Shown piece by piece: positions 18,925 to 26,626 of a stretch of DNA of 64,000 nucleotides. Position 1 is the first letter of the stretch, and each line of letters opens with the position of its first letter. Both the position numbers and the translations under genes were made by a program. The notes under the pieces were generated by a model, which did not search any database, was not told the origin of the DNA, and saw only the letters and a list, made by a program, of their open reading frames with translations. The stretch comes from Pontibacter rufus (GTDB lineage Bacteria > Bacteroidota > Bacteroidia > Cytophagales > Hymenobacteraceae). The stretch lies in assembly GCF_015694705.1 (NCBI RefSeq), contig NZ_JADQDR010000014.1, positions 83,121 to 147,120 on the forward strand, written 5' to 3'.

Positions 18925-19452
18925 TTATAATGGATCTGCCGTTGCTTTAAAGCGCATATCAGCTTTTATGGTAATATCACTGGAAACCGGTTTGGCCAGC
19001 ACCGCCTCGGTACGGATGGTATACGAATCGCTTTTGATATACTCGTCCAGCTCGGCGTTGGTAGACTGCAGCTCAATTTGGCTAACATTCTGCGGCACTG
19101 CATCCAGGCCGGCCAGTTTCACTTCCGGCTTGTTATCGCTGGAGATATATAGCTCTATGCGCTTGAGGAAATCAAAATTCCCGCCCTGCGGATCTGTAAT
19201 AGTCAGCGTCAGTTTATCCAGCGTAACATCTTTTACCAGCTCGGCCCGGGTTTTGTTATTCTTAAACGATTCTTCGGAGTTGGTGGTAACGGTTACGGGC
19301 GTCAGCGGCACCAACTGGCCAACCGGGAAGTTTGATGCAATGGTGATGGTTTCGTCGTGGTTGATGTAAAAGGTCAGCAGATCATCGATCGCATCGCAAC
19401 TCACGCCAGCAAAAGCCAGCAGCACAACCGCGGCTAAAATTAATCTCTTCAT
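18925..19452 (-). CDS. Putative lipoprotein of unknown function
   Basis: 175 residues. The signal peptide ends in the lipobox AFAGVSC with Cys19. The remaining part is beta-rich (ETITIASNFPVGQLVPLTPV, TLDKLTLTITDPQGGNFDFL, IELYISSDNKPEVKLAGLDA) with two similar strand blocks, reminiscent of small Bacteroidota lipoproteins with an immunoglobulin-like fold. I do not recognise a named family. It has a well-formed promoter (19509-19541) inside the 3' end of hmgA and is directly followed by the GroES-like gene. No catalytic motif is evident. Confidence 0.68.
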   Translation of the reverse strand: MKRLILAAVVLLAFAGVSCDAIDDLLTFYINHDETITIASNFPVGQLVPLTPVTVTTNSEESFKNNKTRAELVKDVTLDKLTLTITDPQGGNFDFLKRIELYISSDNKPEVKLAGLDAVPQNVSQIELQSTNAELDEYIKSDSYTIRTEAVLAKPVSSDITIKADMRFKATADPL

Positions 19453-19508
19453 TTTAAAGTATAAGTATAAACGGCAGACAGAGCAGGTCTTTCCTCCTCC
19501 GCTTGCCG

Positions 19509-19541
19509 CAAATTTACTAAATCTAATTTGGATTAATCAAA
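19509..19541 (-). promoter_or_regulatory. Bacteroidota-type promoter of the lipoprotein-GroES-like operon
   Basis: On the minus strand TTTG (19538-19541), 21 bases, then TAAATTTG (19509-19516). It matches TTTG-N19..22-TAnnTTTG and lies 57 bases before the lipoprotein ATG. The -33 box is inside the end of the hmgA coding region. Confidence 0.7.
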
Positions 19542-20732
19542 CATATCGGCAGCGCGTGTGGCACCCGGCCCGTGTTCGTTCCAGCTCATCGGGTAGTGCT
19601 CGTCCATCAGCGCCACGGCTTCTTCGGTTAAGTATAGGGGCTTAAAAGTATCCACCATCACGGCGTACTCTTCTGTGCCGGTTTTGCCGATGCTGGCCTC
19701 TACAGTGCCTGGGTGCGGGCCATGTGGAATACCGCCCGGGTGGATGGTAAAGGAAGCAATGTCCACGCCTTTGCGGCTCATAAAATTACCCGCCACATAG
19801 TATAGCACCTCGTCAGAATCTACGTTGGAGTGGTTGTAGGGTGCGGGGATAGACAGCGGATGATAATCGAAAAGGCGCGGCACAAAAGAGCAAATCACAA
19901 AGTTGTGCCCTTCAAACGTCTGGTGCACCGGCGGCGGCTGGTGGATGCGGCCCGTTATCGGTTCAAAATCATAGATAGAGAAGGCATAGGGGTAAAAGTA
20001 CCCATCCCAGCCCACGGCATCAAAAGGACTGAAATCGTAATAATACTGGTGCAGCTGGCCTTCTTTCTTTATTTGCAGGCGGTGTTCGCCTTTTGTTGTT
20101 TCGGTAATTAATCCCACCGGCGGCCGGATGTCGCGCTCACAGAACGGCGCATGTTCCAGCAACTGGCCGTACTGGTTGCGGTAGCGGCGCGGCGTTTCCA
20201 CGGGGCTGAATGATTCGATGACCAGCAGGCGCGTCTGCCCTTCGTCGAACCGGAACTTATGGATGATGGTGCGCGGAATAACCAGGTAATCGCCGGGCTT
20301 AAACGGGATGCGGCCCATCTGTGTGAGCAAATCACCGGAACCTTCGTGCACAAACACAACCTCATCGGCCTGGGCATTCTTATAGTAGTAATCCATACTT
20401 CGCTCCGACGGATTGCATATGCTAATGGCTACATCGCTGTTAAAGAGCATGGTTTTGCGGGCGTTCAGGTAATCGGTGCCGGTGGTTTTCTGGCCCAGCG
20501 TGCGCAAGTGGTGCGGGGCCAGCTTAACGCCTTCAGCCTTTTTAGGCGCAAACGCAACAGGCTCCCCAATGCGGCTGATTTGTGTGGGCGGGTTGATGTG
20601 GTACAGCAGCGACGACACGCCGCTAAAGCCCAGTGTGCCCACCAGTTGCTCGGCATACAGGCTCCCATCCGGCTGCCGGAACTGCGTATGCCGCTTGTGG
20701 GGGATTTCTCCTAAAGTGTAGTAATACGCCAT
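19533..20732 (-). CDS. hmgA: Homogentisate 1,2-dioxygenase
   Basis: 399 residues, shorter than the roughly 440-residue animal enzymes but typical for this phylum. It opens the ring of homogentisate in tyrosine and phenylalanine breakdown using non-haem iron. The family blocks are visible: GRIPFKPGDYLVIPRTIIHK (cupin), RPPVGL, SPFDAVGWDGYFYPYAFSIY, IHQPPPVHQTFEGHNFVICS, and the metal-site segments PYNHSNVDSDEVLYY and HPGGIPHGPHPG. No fumarylacetoacetase or HPPD gene is adjacent, so the pathway is split. The downstream promoter of the lipoprotein gene overlaps its final codons. Confidence 0.95.
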   Translation of the reverse strand: MAYYYTLGEIPHKRHTQFRQPDGSLYAEQLVGTLGFSGVSSLLYHINPPTQISRIGEPVAFAPKKAEGVKLAPHHLRTLGQKTTGTDYLNARKTMLFNSDVAISICNPSERSMDYYYKNAQADEVVFVHEGSGDLLTQMGRIPFKPGDYLVIPRTIIHKFRFDEGQTRLLVIESFSPVETPRRYRNQYGQLLEHAPFCERDIRPPVGLITETTKGEHRLQIKKEGQLHQYYYDFSPFDAVGWDGYFYPYAFSIYDFEPITGRIHQPPPVHQTFEGHNFVICSFVPRLFDYHPLSIPAPYNHSNVDSDEVLYYVAGNFMSRKGVDIASFTIHPGGIPHGPHPGTVEASIGKTGTEEYAVMVDTFKPLYLTEEAVALMDEHYPMSWNEHGPGATRAADMFD

Positions 20733-20785
20733 GTTTACGCTGGTTTATAGTAACATCATGCTTAGGAGGATTATGCCTACACTAT

Positions 20786-20820
20786 TTACTTCTTCCGGAT
20801 TTAGGATCCGGAAGAAGTAA
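20786..20820. repeat. Perfect palindromic hairpin between ctpA and hmgA (REP-like)
   Basis: TTACTTCTTCCGGAT (20786-20800), 5-base loop, and the perfect inverse ATCCGGAAGAAGTAA. The core CTTCCGGAT/ATCCGGAAG is shared with the palindrome at 28697-28719. It could end ctpA transcription, but there is no clear T-run. Confidence 0.65.
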
Positions 20821-20844
20821 TTTATACTTGGATAATGCTATACT

Positions 20845-22506
20845 TTATGCTCCGCTTTTAGCCAGATGCTGTGCCCGGCCGAACTGCTTAAGCGCCTGCT
20901 GAAATTCTTCATCGGACTCGTGCAGCACCGGGAAGAAGCCGGCGTTTCCGTACACGCTACGGGCGATAAAGGCTTTCAGGTTGTTGCGGATTAGATTTTT
21001 AGAGCGGTTAAACTGTGCTCCGTCATACTTCACATCTTCCTTCTCTGCAATTTTCAGTACCTGTTCCAGCATAGCGTCCGTCACCTTAAAGTTCTGGTTA
21101 AACTTATCGAATGGCATTTTCTCCAGTTCCTTACGATGATCGCGGTAGTAGCCCAGGGTATACTCGCGCAGTACGTTCTTGTTATAAAGCTGGCTCAGGT
21201 AGGGCGACAGTTCGGTGGTATCGCGGGGCACAAACACATCAGGCATAATACCGCCGCCGCCATACACGGCACGGCCATGCAGTGTTTTATACTTAAGCGA
21301 ATCGGCAAACAGGCTGCTGTCCGGGTGAAAGTATTCCCCGTTTTCGTAGCGATGCAGCATGTCTTTCTCGTACTCTTCCGGATCGCCATGATACGGTTTC
21401 TGAATGGAGCGGCCGCTTGGGGTGTAGTAGCGCGAAATAGTGAGGCGCAGCTCGGAGCCATCGTCCAGCGGAATGGGCATTTGCACCAGGCCTTTGCCAA
21501 ACGAACGGCGGCCTACTATCAGGGCGCGGTCGTTGTCCTGCAGGGCGCCGGCCAAGATTTCGGAGGCGGAGGCACTGCCCTCGTCGATGAGCACAATCAG
21601 GGGGCCGTTTTCAAAATCGCCTTTGGTGCGGGCATTGGTCCTGGAATCATACTTGTCGCCTTTGCCATCAGTATACACAATCATTTTATCACCGGAGATA
21701 AACTCATCGGCCATGCGCGTGGCATGATCCATGTAACCACCGGGGTTGCCGCGCAAATCAAGTATAAGCTGCTGCAGCCCTTTCTTCTTCAGCTTTGTCA
21801 GGGCCTGCTTAAACTCCTCGAACGTATCAGACGAAAAGCGGCTGACCTTGATGTAGCCGGTTTTGTTATCCACCATGTAGCTCACATCCACCGAAGTAGT
21901 CGGTATTTTGCTGCGCTCCAGCGTAAAGTTAAGCGGCTTGCTGCTGCCCTTGCGGAGTATCTCCAGGTTTACTTCAGAGCCTTTTTTGCCACGCAGGTGC
22001 TTGAACACGCCTTCGTTTGTGATGCCGATGCCGGCCACGTTCCGGCCGTCTACCTTCACAATCTTGTCGCCGGCCTGTATGCCTGCCGCTTCTGACGGGC
22101 CGCCGCTCAGGGGCGTAATCACGTAAATGGTATCCTGAAAAATGTTGAACTCTACGCCGATACCTTCAAAATCACCTTCCAGTTGCGAGCGCGCCATAGC
22201 CAGTTCATCCGCCGGAATATAAGCTGTGTGCGGGTCCAGCTTCTCCAGCATCTTCGTAATCGCGTAATCCGACAATTCTTCAATATTCACGGTGTCCACG
22301 TAATCGCGGTCGATGTAGCTGAGGATTTCGCGGTATTTAAGATAGCTGCGGGCTGTATCCTGCGGGTTGTTTGCGGAGGGCGAAAATGTAGTGGCGCCAA
22401 TCAGCACGCCCGCCACCAGGGCCAGGGCTATAAAGATCGGCAACTTTATCTGAAACGGCGAATTCCGGATGCTTCCCCTTTCTTCTCCTTTTTCCATCTC
22501 ATCCAT
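20845..22506 (-). CDS. ctpA: C-terminal processing peptidase (S41A, CtpA/Prc-like)
   Basis: 553 residues. A membrane anchor (about 21-42) follows a short cytoplasmic tail, so the protease faces the periplasm. A PDZ domain covers about 105-195 (GDFEGIGVEFNIFQDTIYVI, AGIQAGDKIVKVDGRNVAGI). The S41 domain carries the catalytic dyad S313 (DEGSASASEILAGALQD) and K338 (VGRRSFGKGLVQMPIP), with LDLRGNPGG in between. A C-terminal helical region extends beyond the usual ending. Such proteases trim C-termini of periplasmic and outer-membrane proteins. It is divergent from ruvX. A TGTACT-ATAC-AGTACA palindrome sits in the shared promoter region at about 22560-22575. Confidence 0.93.
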   Translation of the reverse strand: MDEMEKGEERGSIRNSPFQIKLPIFIALALVAGVLIGATTFSPSANNPQDTARSYLKYREILSYIDRDYVDTVNIEELSDYAITKMLEKLDPHTAYIPADELAMARSQLEGDFEGIGVEFNIFQDTIYVITPLSGGPSEAAGIQAGDKIVKVDGRNVAGIGITNEGVFKHLRGKKGSEVNLEILRKGSSKPLNFTLERSKIPTTSVDVSYMVDNKTGYIKVSRFSSDTFEEFKQALTKLKKKGLQQLILDLRGNPGGYMDHATRMADEFISGDKMIVYTDGKGDKYDSRTNARTKGDFENGPLIVLIDEGSASASEILAGALQDNDRALIVGRRSFGKGLVQMPIPLDDGSELRLTISRYYTPSGRSIQKPYHGDPEEYEKDMLHRYENGEYFHPDSSLFADSLKYKTLHGRAVYGGGGIMPDVFVPRDTTELSPYLSQLYNKNVLREYTLGYYRDHRKELEKMPFDKFNQNFKVTDAMLEQVLKIAEKEDVKYDGAQFNRSKNLIRNNLKAFIARSVYGNAGFFPVLHESDEEFQQALKQFGRAQHLAKSGA

Positions 22507-22722
22507 AGTGTTAAATTAAAATGACCGGTGCCTAAAGATAACAAAATACAGCAGACCTACTGTACTATACAGTACAAAATCAGCAGGGTTGCGGCCCCTG
22601 CCCTGCGCTATACTTTGTAACATCATCCAATTTAAAATAATTTTATCCGGGTATAAATATACACCGCAGCGGGCGCATCTCCTGCGAGCGTCCGGGTCTT
22701 TATCCTTAAAAATTAATCTGCT

Positions 22723-22730
22723 AACTTTGC
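22723..22730 (+). promoter_or_regulatory. Candidate -7 element of ruvX-def
   Basis: TAACTTTG, an exact TAnnTTTG match, 18 bases before the ruvX ATG, implying a very short leader. No convincing -33 box. Confidence 0.45.
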
Positions 22731-22747
22731 AGTTTAGCGGCACACTT

Positions 22748-23164
22748 ATGGGCAGGATACTGGCAATCGATTACGGGAACAAGCGTGTGGGGCTGGCAGC
22801 CACCGATCTGCTGCAAATCATTGCCAACCCGCTGGAAACCGTTCATGCCAAAGATGTGTTGTTATACCTAAAAGCCTATGTGCAGCGTGAGCCCGTAGAA
22901 GCTTTTGTGGTGGGCATGCCCCGCAACCTGGCGAATGAGGCAACAGATGCTACCCCGCACGTAATAGGTTTTGTGCGCAAGCTGCAGAAGGAGTTTCCGG
23001 GTATGCCAGTGCATATAGTAGATGAGCGCTTTACCTCTAAAATGGCACAGCAGGCCATGCTGGCGGGCGGCCTGAAAAAGAAAGACCGCCAGGACAAAGG
23101 CACCGTAGACCGCGTGAGTGCCGCTATTATTTTACAATCGTATTTAGAAAGCAGACTTATATGA
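22748..23164 (+). CDS. ruvX: YqgF/RuvX Holliday-junction resolvase-like nuclease
   Basis: 138 residues from the ATG at 22748 (MGRILAIDYGNKRVGLAATD). An upstream in-frame ATG would add 53 residues of non-conserved sequence running through the promoter, so the short start is chosen. The RNase H-like fold is recognisable: first acidic residue in LAIDYGNKRVG, VEAFVVGMPRNL, the VHIVDERFTSKMAQQAM segment and the final KGTVDRVSAAIILQSYLES with the last acidic residue. In other bacteria YqgF acts in 16S rRNA 5' processing and possibly in recombination. It overlaps the def start by four bases (ATGA), so the two are translationally coupled. Confidence 0.94.
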   Translation: MGRILAIDYGNKRVGLAATDLLQIIANPLETVHAKDVLLYLKAYVQREPVEAFVVGMPRNLANEATDATPHVIGFVRKLQKEFPGMPVHIVDERFTSKMAQQAMLAGGLKKKDRQDKGTVDRVSAAIILQSYLESRLI

Positions 23165-23730
23165 TTTACCCGATTACCGCTTACGGCGACCCGGTTTTGA
23201 AAGAACCAGCAGCCGATATTCCGCAGGACTTTCCGAACCTGAAAGAACTGACAGACGACATGTTTGCCACCATGTACCATGCCCATGGCGTGGGCCTGGC
23301 TGCCCCGCAAATCAGCAAAAGCATCCGCCTGTTTGTGATAGATTCGGAGCCGATGATGGACGACGAGGACAAAGGCAAAGGCGTGAAAAAAGCATTTATC
23401 AACCCCGAGATTATCGAAGAAGACGGTGAGGAATGGGGCTTTGAAGAAGGCTGCCTGAGCATCCCCGGCGTACGCGAGGTAGTATACCGCCCCGAACGCA
23501 TCGTGATCCGCTACTTCGACGAAGACTGGAACGAGCACGAAGACACGTATGATGGCATGACGGCCCGCGTGATCCAGCACGAGTACGACCACGTGGAAGG
23601 TATCCTGTTTACCGATCACCTCAACGGCCTGAAAAAGCGCCTGATCAAAAACAGGCTGGCCAAAATCACAAAAGGTGATGTAGATACGGATTACAAGATG
23701 AAGTTCCCGCTACTGGCCAAGAAACGATAA
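23161..23730 (+). CDS. def: Peptide deformylase
   Basis: 189 residues. It removes the N-formyl group from nascent proteins. Motif I GVGLAAPQI (Q50), motif II EEGCLSIPG (C98 as metal ligand) and motif III QHEYDHVEG (H140, E141, H144) are all intact, so the enzyme should be active. The C-terminal tail ends in KGDVDTDYKMKFPLLAKKR, a conserved Bacteroidota feature. It starts inside the ruvX stop (ATGA overlap). The last about 70 bases and the terminator region are repeated, in diverged form, 1.2 kb downstream (24889-25001). Confidence 0.97.
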   Translation: MIYPITAYGDPVLKEPAADIPQDFPNLKELTDDMFATMYHAHGVGLAAPQISKSIRLFVIDSEPMMDDEDKGKGVKKAFINPEIIEEDGEEWGFEEGCLSIPGVREVVYRPERIVIRYFDEDWNEHEDTYDGMTARVIQHEYDHVEGILFTDHLNGLKKRLIKNRLAKITKGDVDTDYKMKFPLLAKKR

Positions 23731-23784
23731 AGTTATACTTGCTCTATACAGAGACCGCCTGCTACAACTACTGTGGCAGGCGGT
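23661..23784 (+). repeat. Direct repeat copy A: 3' end of def and its terminator region
   Basis: This stretch matches 24889-25001. The best block has 30 of 31 bases identical (GATGTAGATACGGATTACAA and flanks). The similarity then continues at codon level to the stop, through TTATACTTGCT, and into the terminator arm GCAGGCGGT. An 11-base gap separates the two matching parts. Confidence 0.85.
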
Positions 23785-23793
23785 CTTTGTTTT
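23752..23793 (+). terminator. Terminator of ruvX-def
   Basis: AGACCGCCTGC (23752-23762) pairs with GCAGGCGGTCT (23776-23786) and is followed by TTGTTTTT. A good intrinsic terminator. Confidence 0.9.
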
Positions 23794-23921
23794 TGGCAGA
23801 TTTATCACCTGCAGGCGTTGCCAGCATTGCTAAAATGATGCCGATGTCCTTACCGCCCTCCACAACTATAATATACTACAAACGTTTTATACCCATCCAT
23901 TAACTGTACATCGCGACACTT

Positions 23922-24416
23922 ATGGGAAGCACAAAGAATGAACTGGAGGTAGAAGAAGATATAAAGCTCGATCGCCGGATGTGGACACTTGAGAGAGTGG
24001 GTTGGGCTGCTATGTTTCTATTTCTTGTTGCCGCTGTTCTGGGGTTTATGGGCAAAGGCGGGTTAGTAGTAAGCGAGGAGAATGCAGGCGGGCCGGACAC
24101 AGGCCTTGCCATAACATACGATCGTTACCTGAGGCAGGACGCCCCTTCTAAAATAACTGTTACCTTCCACAGCCAGAGGCCTGAGCATCAGCTGAGATTC
24201 AACAAAATGTTTATAAAGTCAGCACGCATTGAGCAGATTGTTCCGGAGCCATCAGCGGCAGGAATAGATAGTGCGGGCATAACTTATACTTTCAGCACCA
24301 AAGACGAGGGAGCAATGGTTATTTTATACTTTAAACCATCACGCGCCGGCAGTCTCCACACAGTTGTATCCGATAACGCCACTACACTGACATTAAACCA
24401 ATTTGTCTATCCCTAA
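23922..24416 (+). CDS. Unknown single-pass membrane protein
   Basis: 164 residues. A charged N-terminus (ELEVEEDIKLDRRMWTLERV) is followed by one membrane helix (about 27-46, GWAAMFLFLVAAVLGFMG) and an exported beta-rich domain of about 110 residues (ITVTFHSQRPEHQLRFNKMF, FSTKDEGAMVILYFKPSRAG, TTLTLNQFVYP). I do not recognise a named family. It is followed after 12 bases by a DUF421 gene, so both are likely one transcript. An extracytoplasmic partner domain for the DUF421 membrane protein is a reasonable guess. The pair lies between two copies of the def 3' end, which suggests insertion. It carries two TATACTT words. Confidence 0.7.
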   Translation: MGSTKNELEVEEDIKLDRRMWTLERVGWAAMFLFLVAAVLGFMGKGGLVVSEENAGGPDTGLAITYDRYLRQDAPSKITVTFHSQRPEHQLRFNKMFIKSARIEQIVPEPSAAGIDSAGITYTFSTKDEGAMVILYFKPSRAGSLHTVVSDNATTLTLNQFVYP

Positions 24417-24428
24417 ACCTCTCGCCCA

Positions 24429-24875
24429 ATGGATTCAGTAATTCGCGGCCTGGTAATTTATATCTTCCTGCTGATCATTTTCAAGATAAGCGGAAAGCGC
24501 ACGCTTCACGAAGCTTCTACGTTCGACCTGGTGCTGTTGCTTATTATAGCAGAAACAACGCAACAAGCAATGCTGGGCGAAGATTTCTCTATGATCAACA
24601 GTTTTATACTGATTACAACACTCGTCTTTCTTGATATTGTGCTGTCTTTTATCAAACAAAAATCAAAAAATGCAGATAAGATACTGGACGGAACCCCAAC
24701 CATACTTGTTGATAACGGAAAGTTGCTAAAAGATCGGATGGATAAGGTGCGTGTAGATCAAGGTGATATCCTGGAATCTGCCAGAAAGCTTCAGGGATTG
24801 GAGTCGCTACAACAGGTAAAATATGCTATTCTTGAGAAAGACGGCAGTATCTCTATCATCCCGCAGGCTGAATAA
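24429..24875 (+). CDS. DUF421/YetF-like membrane protein
   Basis: 148 residues. Three membrane segments in the first 75 residues (VIRGLVIYIFLLIIFKISGK, FDLVLLLIIAETTQQAM, SFILITTLVFLDIVLSFI), then a soluble tail with the DUF421 pattern: KILDGTPTILVDNGKLLKDR and a helical segment with LQGLESLQQVKYAILEKDGS. DUF421 proteins (YetF, YrbG relatives) are common in bacteria and have no settled function. This one is at the short end of the family range but complete. It follows the single-pass protein gene by 12 bases. Its stop codon overlaps the ATG of a def-like 3' remnant by one base. Confidence 0.85.
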   Translation: MDSVIRGLVIYIFLLIIFKISGKRTLHEASTFDLVLLLIIAETTQQAMLGEDFSMINSFILITTLVFLDIVLSFIKQKSKNADKILDGTPTILVDNGKLLKDRMDKVRVDQGDILESARKLQGLESLQQVKYAILEKDGSISIIPQAE

Positions 24876-25045
24876 TGAAGAATTTGTTCAAAATCGTGAA
24901 AGGCGATGTAGATACGGATTACAAGATGAAGTCCCTGGATCTGCCTAAAAAGCGTCAAGTTTATACTTGCTTTATTGCTACAGTTATTGTGACAGGCGGT
25001 TTAGGGTTTATATGTAGCAGTTGTTTCGCTTTACTTCAGATATAG
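24875..25045 (+). pseudogene. def 3'-end remnant with open extension
   Basis: A 56-codon open frame (MKNLFKIVKGDVDTDYKMKS, then LDLPKKRQVYTCFIATVIV and on to a TAG). The N-terminal part copies the def C-terminus: KI-x-KGDVDTDYKMK followed by an LxKKR end, but the def stop TAA is CAA here, so the frame runs into the old terminator. None of the catalytic motifs are present. Several differences are synonymous (GGT/GGC, AAG/AAA, AAA/AAG, CGA/CGT), which points to descent from a functional def of another lineage rather than a decayed recent copy. It could be translated after DUF421, but I would not expect a function. Confidence 0.75.
24889..25001 (+). repeat. Direct repeat copy B: diverged def 3' end
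   Basis: The partner of 23661-23784. It contains the conserved GATGTAGATACGGATTACAA block, TTATACTTGCT and a terminator-arm remnant (GACAGGCGGTTT). The other arm of the terminator is lost. Between 25002 and 25229 there is no gene, only a TATACTT word and AT-rich sequence. Confidence 0.85.
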
Positions 25046-25229
25046 CTGATAAGCTCCTATAGTAGCAATTTATACTTCAAGCAGTGCAGGTCTTGGCATT
25101 CTGCCATGCAGCCCGGGCATTGCAGAATGCTATAAAATCACTAATATTATAGTTCTGTTTATCAAACACTATGGCAACAAGCTTTGTTAGCAGCTCGTTG
25201 TTTCTGCATTTCACGCTTATCAGAAATTA

Positions 25230-26327
25230 ATGAATAAGGTTACAGTAATAAGCCCGGACATTCTCAAGACTAAACAGCATTTTGTAATCCTCGATGGATT
25301 AAGAGGAATAGCGGCTTTGGCTATCGTGATCTTTCACTTTATGGAATGGATTTACCCGGACTCCAGCCAGAATTTTATCGGGCATGGCTTCCTGGCCGTG
25401 GACTTCTTTTTCTGCTTGTCCGGGTTTGTTATCGGATACGCTTATGACGACCGTATCGGGAAAATGGGGGTTCTGGAATTTTTTAAATCAAGGCTGATAA
25501 GGCTGCACCCTTTAATTATTTTAGGCTCCGTACTAGGTTTACTGGCTTTTCTCTTCGACCCATTTGCTGCTTATACAGGCGTGTATGGCACGGGCAGGCT
25601 TCTGCTGGTGTTTCTTTGCTCCATACTTCTTATTCCCTTTCCGGTGATGGAAGACCGCGCTTTCAACCTGTTCGGTCTCAATGCTCCTTCGTGGTCATTG
25701 TTCTGGGAATACGTCGCCAATATCGTTTATGCCCTCGTCCTCTGCAAGCTCTCGCGCCGCTATCTGGCTGTACTCACCATGCTGGCAGCGGTTGCCCTTT
25801 GTCTTGTTTGTTATCGTGCAGGAAACCTGCTGGGCGGCTGGGCAGGAGAGAACTTTTGGGATGGCTGTGCCCGTATCTCTTATTCTTTCTCAGCCGGGCT
25901 GTTGATCTATCGTTCTAACTGGATTATCAAAAACAGGCTCGGGTTTATTGGCTTGGCTATCTTGCTGTCGCTGGCCTTTGTGATGCCTCATTTTAAATGG
26001 AACTGGCTGGCAGAATTGCTGGTTGTCCTGTTCTATTTCCCCTTGCTTGTTGCCTTGGGCGCTGGTTCCGGCTTATCGTCAGGGTTAAAGAAGATCTGCG
26101 TATTTTCCGGAAAGATATCATATCCCCTGTACATGACACATTATGCTGCCATCTGGGTATTTGGCAACTATTACACGAGTACCAAACCCGGAACAAGCGA
26201 GCTGTTCTTTATCATAACCATAGGAACAATGCTGCTGGTCGGCTTCGCCTATCTGGTAATGGTCATTTATGATATTCCTGTCAGAAGATACTTAAGCCGT
26301 AAGAGGCAAGGTGGGTTAAGACCCTAG
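25230..26327 (+). CDS. Acyltransferase-3 family membrane protein (OafA-like)
   Basis: 365 residues with about ten membrane helices. The start ILDGLRGIAALAIVIFHFME is the acyltransferase-3 signature, with the conserved histidine in the first helix, followed by FIGHGFLAVDFFFCLSGFVI and later KISYPLYMTHYAAIWVFGNY. Such proteins transfer acyl groups to surface glycans, lipids or antibiotics from the membrane. There is no glycan cluster beside it, so the acceptor is unknown. The region from here to about 28.7 kb lacks the TATACTT word that is frequent elsewhere. It is convergent with the S41 gene, with a 28-bp inverted repeat between them. Confidence 0.9.
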   Translation: MNKVTVISPDILKTKQHFVILDGLRGIAALAIVIFHFMEWIYPDSSQNFIGHGFLAVDFFFCLSGFVIGYAYDDRIGKMGVLEFFKSRLIRLHPLIILGSVLGLLAFLFDPFAAYTGVYGTGRLLLVFLCSILLIPFPVMEDRAFNLFGLNAPSWSLFWEYVANIVYALVLCKLSRRYLAVLTMLAAVALCLVCYRAGNLLGGWAGENFWDGCARISYSFSAGLLIYRSNWIIKNRLGFIGLAILLSLAFVMPHFKWNWLAELLVVLFYFPLLVALGAGSGLSSGLKKICVFSGKISYPLYMTHYAAIWVFGNYYTSTKPGTSELFFIITIGTMLLVGFAYLVMVIYDIPVRRYLSRKRQGGLRP

Positions 26328-26525
26328 TACTTTTAAAATTTAGTTGCATTTACGGGATTCTCAGCTGTTTCTTCTCCCCGAAAAAATTATGGCTTATAAG
26401 CTAACTTATGTTAAGCTAGTTTAACGGTTAAGGGTTTGAGTTGTGTCCGATTTATAGTACTCACTGTCACCCTGCACTAAAGTAGTTAGAAAGTAGAAAG
26501 CAGACGAGATTCACATTACTAGGGC

Positions 26526-26585
26526 AGAACTTAAACGCTATGTTATCTGCATTGAATAATGCAGATAACATAGCGTTTAAGTTCT
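26526..26585. repeat. 28-bp perfect inverted repeat with 4-base loop
   Basis: Left arm 26526-26553 (AGAACTTAAACGCTATGTTA...), loop GAAT, right arm 26558-26585, all 28 pairs matching. It lies between convergent genes. There is no T-run on either side, so its role as a terminator is doubtful. The rest of the 300-base gap holds nothing I recognise. Confidence 0.85.
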
Positions 26586-26626
26586 AATTTATTTAGGTAT
26601 GACACTTTTGCAACTACGCATAGTTG

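Noticed and set aside
22589..22747. A longer ruvX start with 53 extra residues
   Set aside because: The extension crosses the TAACTTTG promoter box and has no YqgF similarity.
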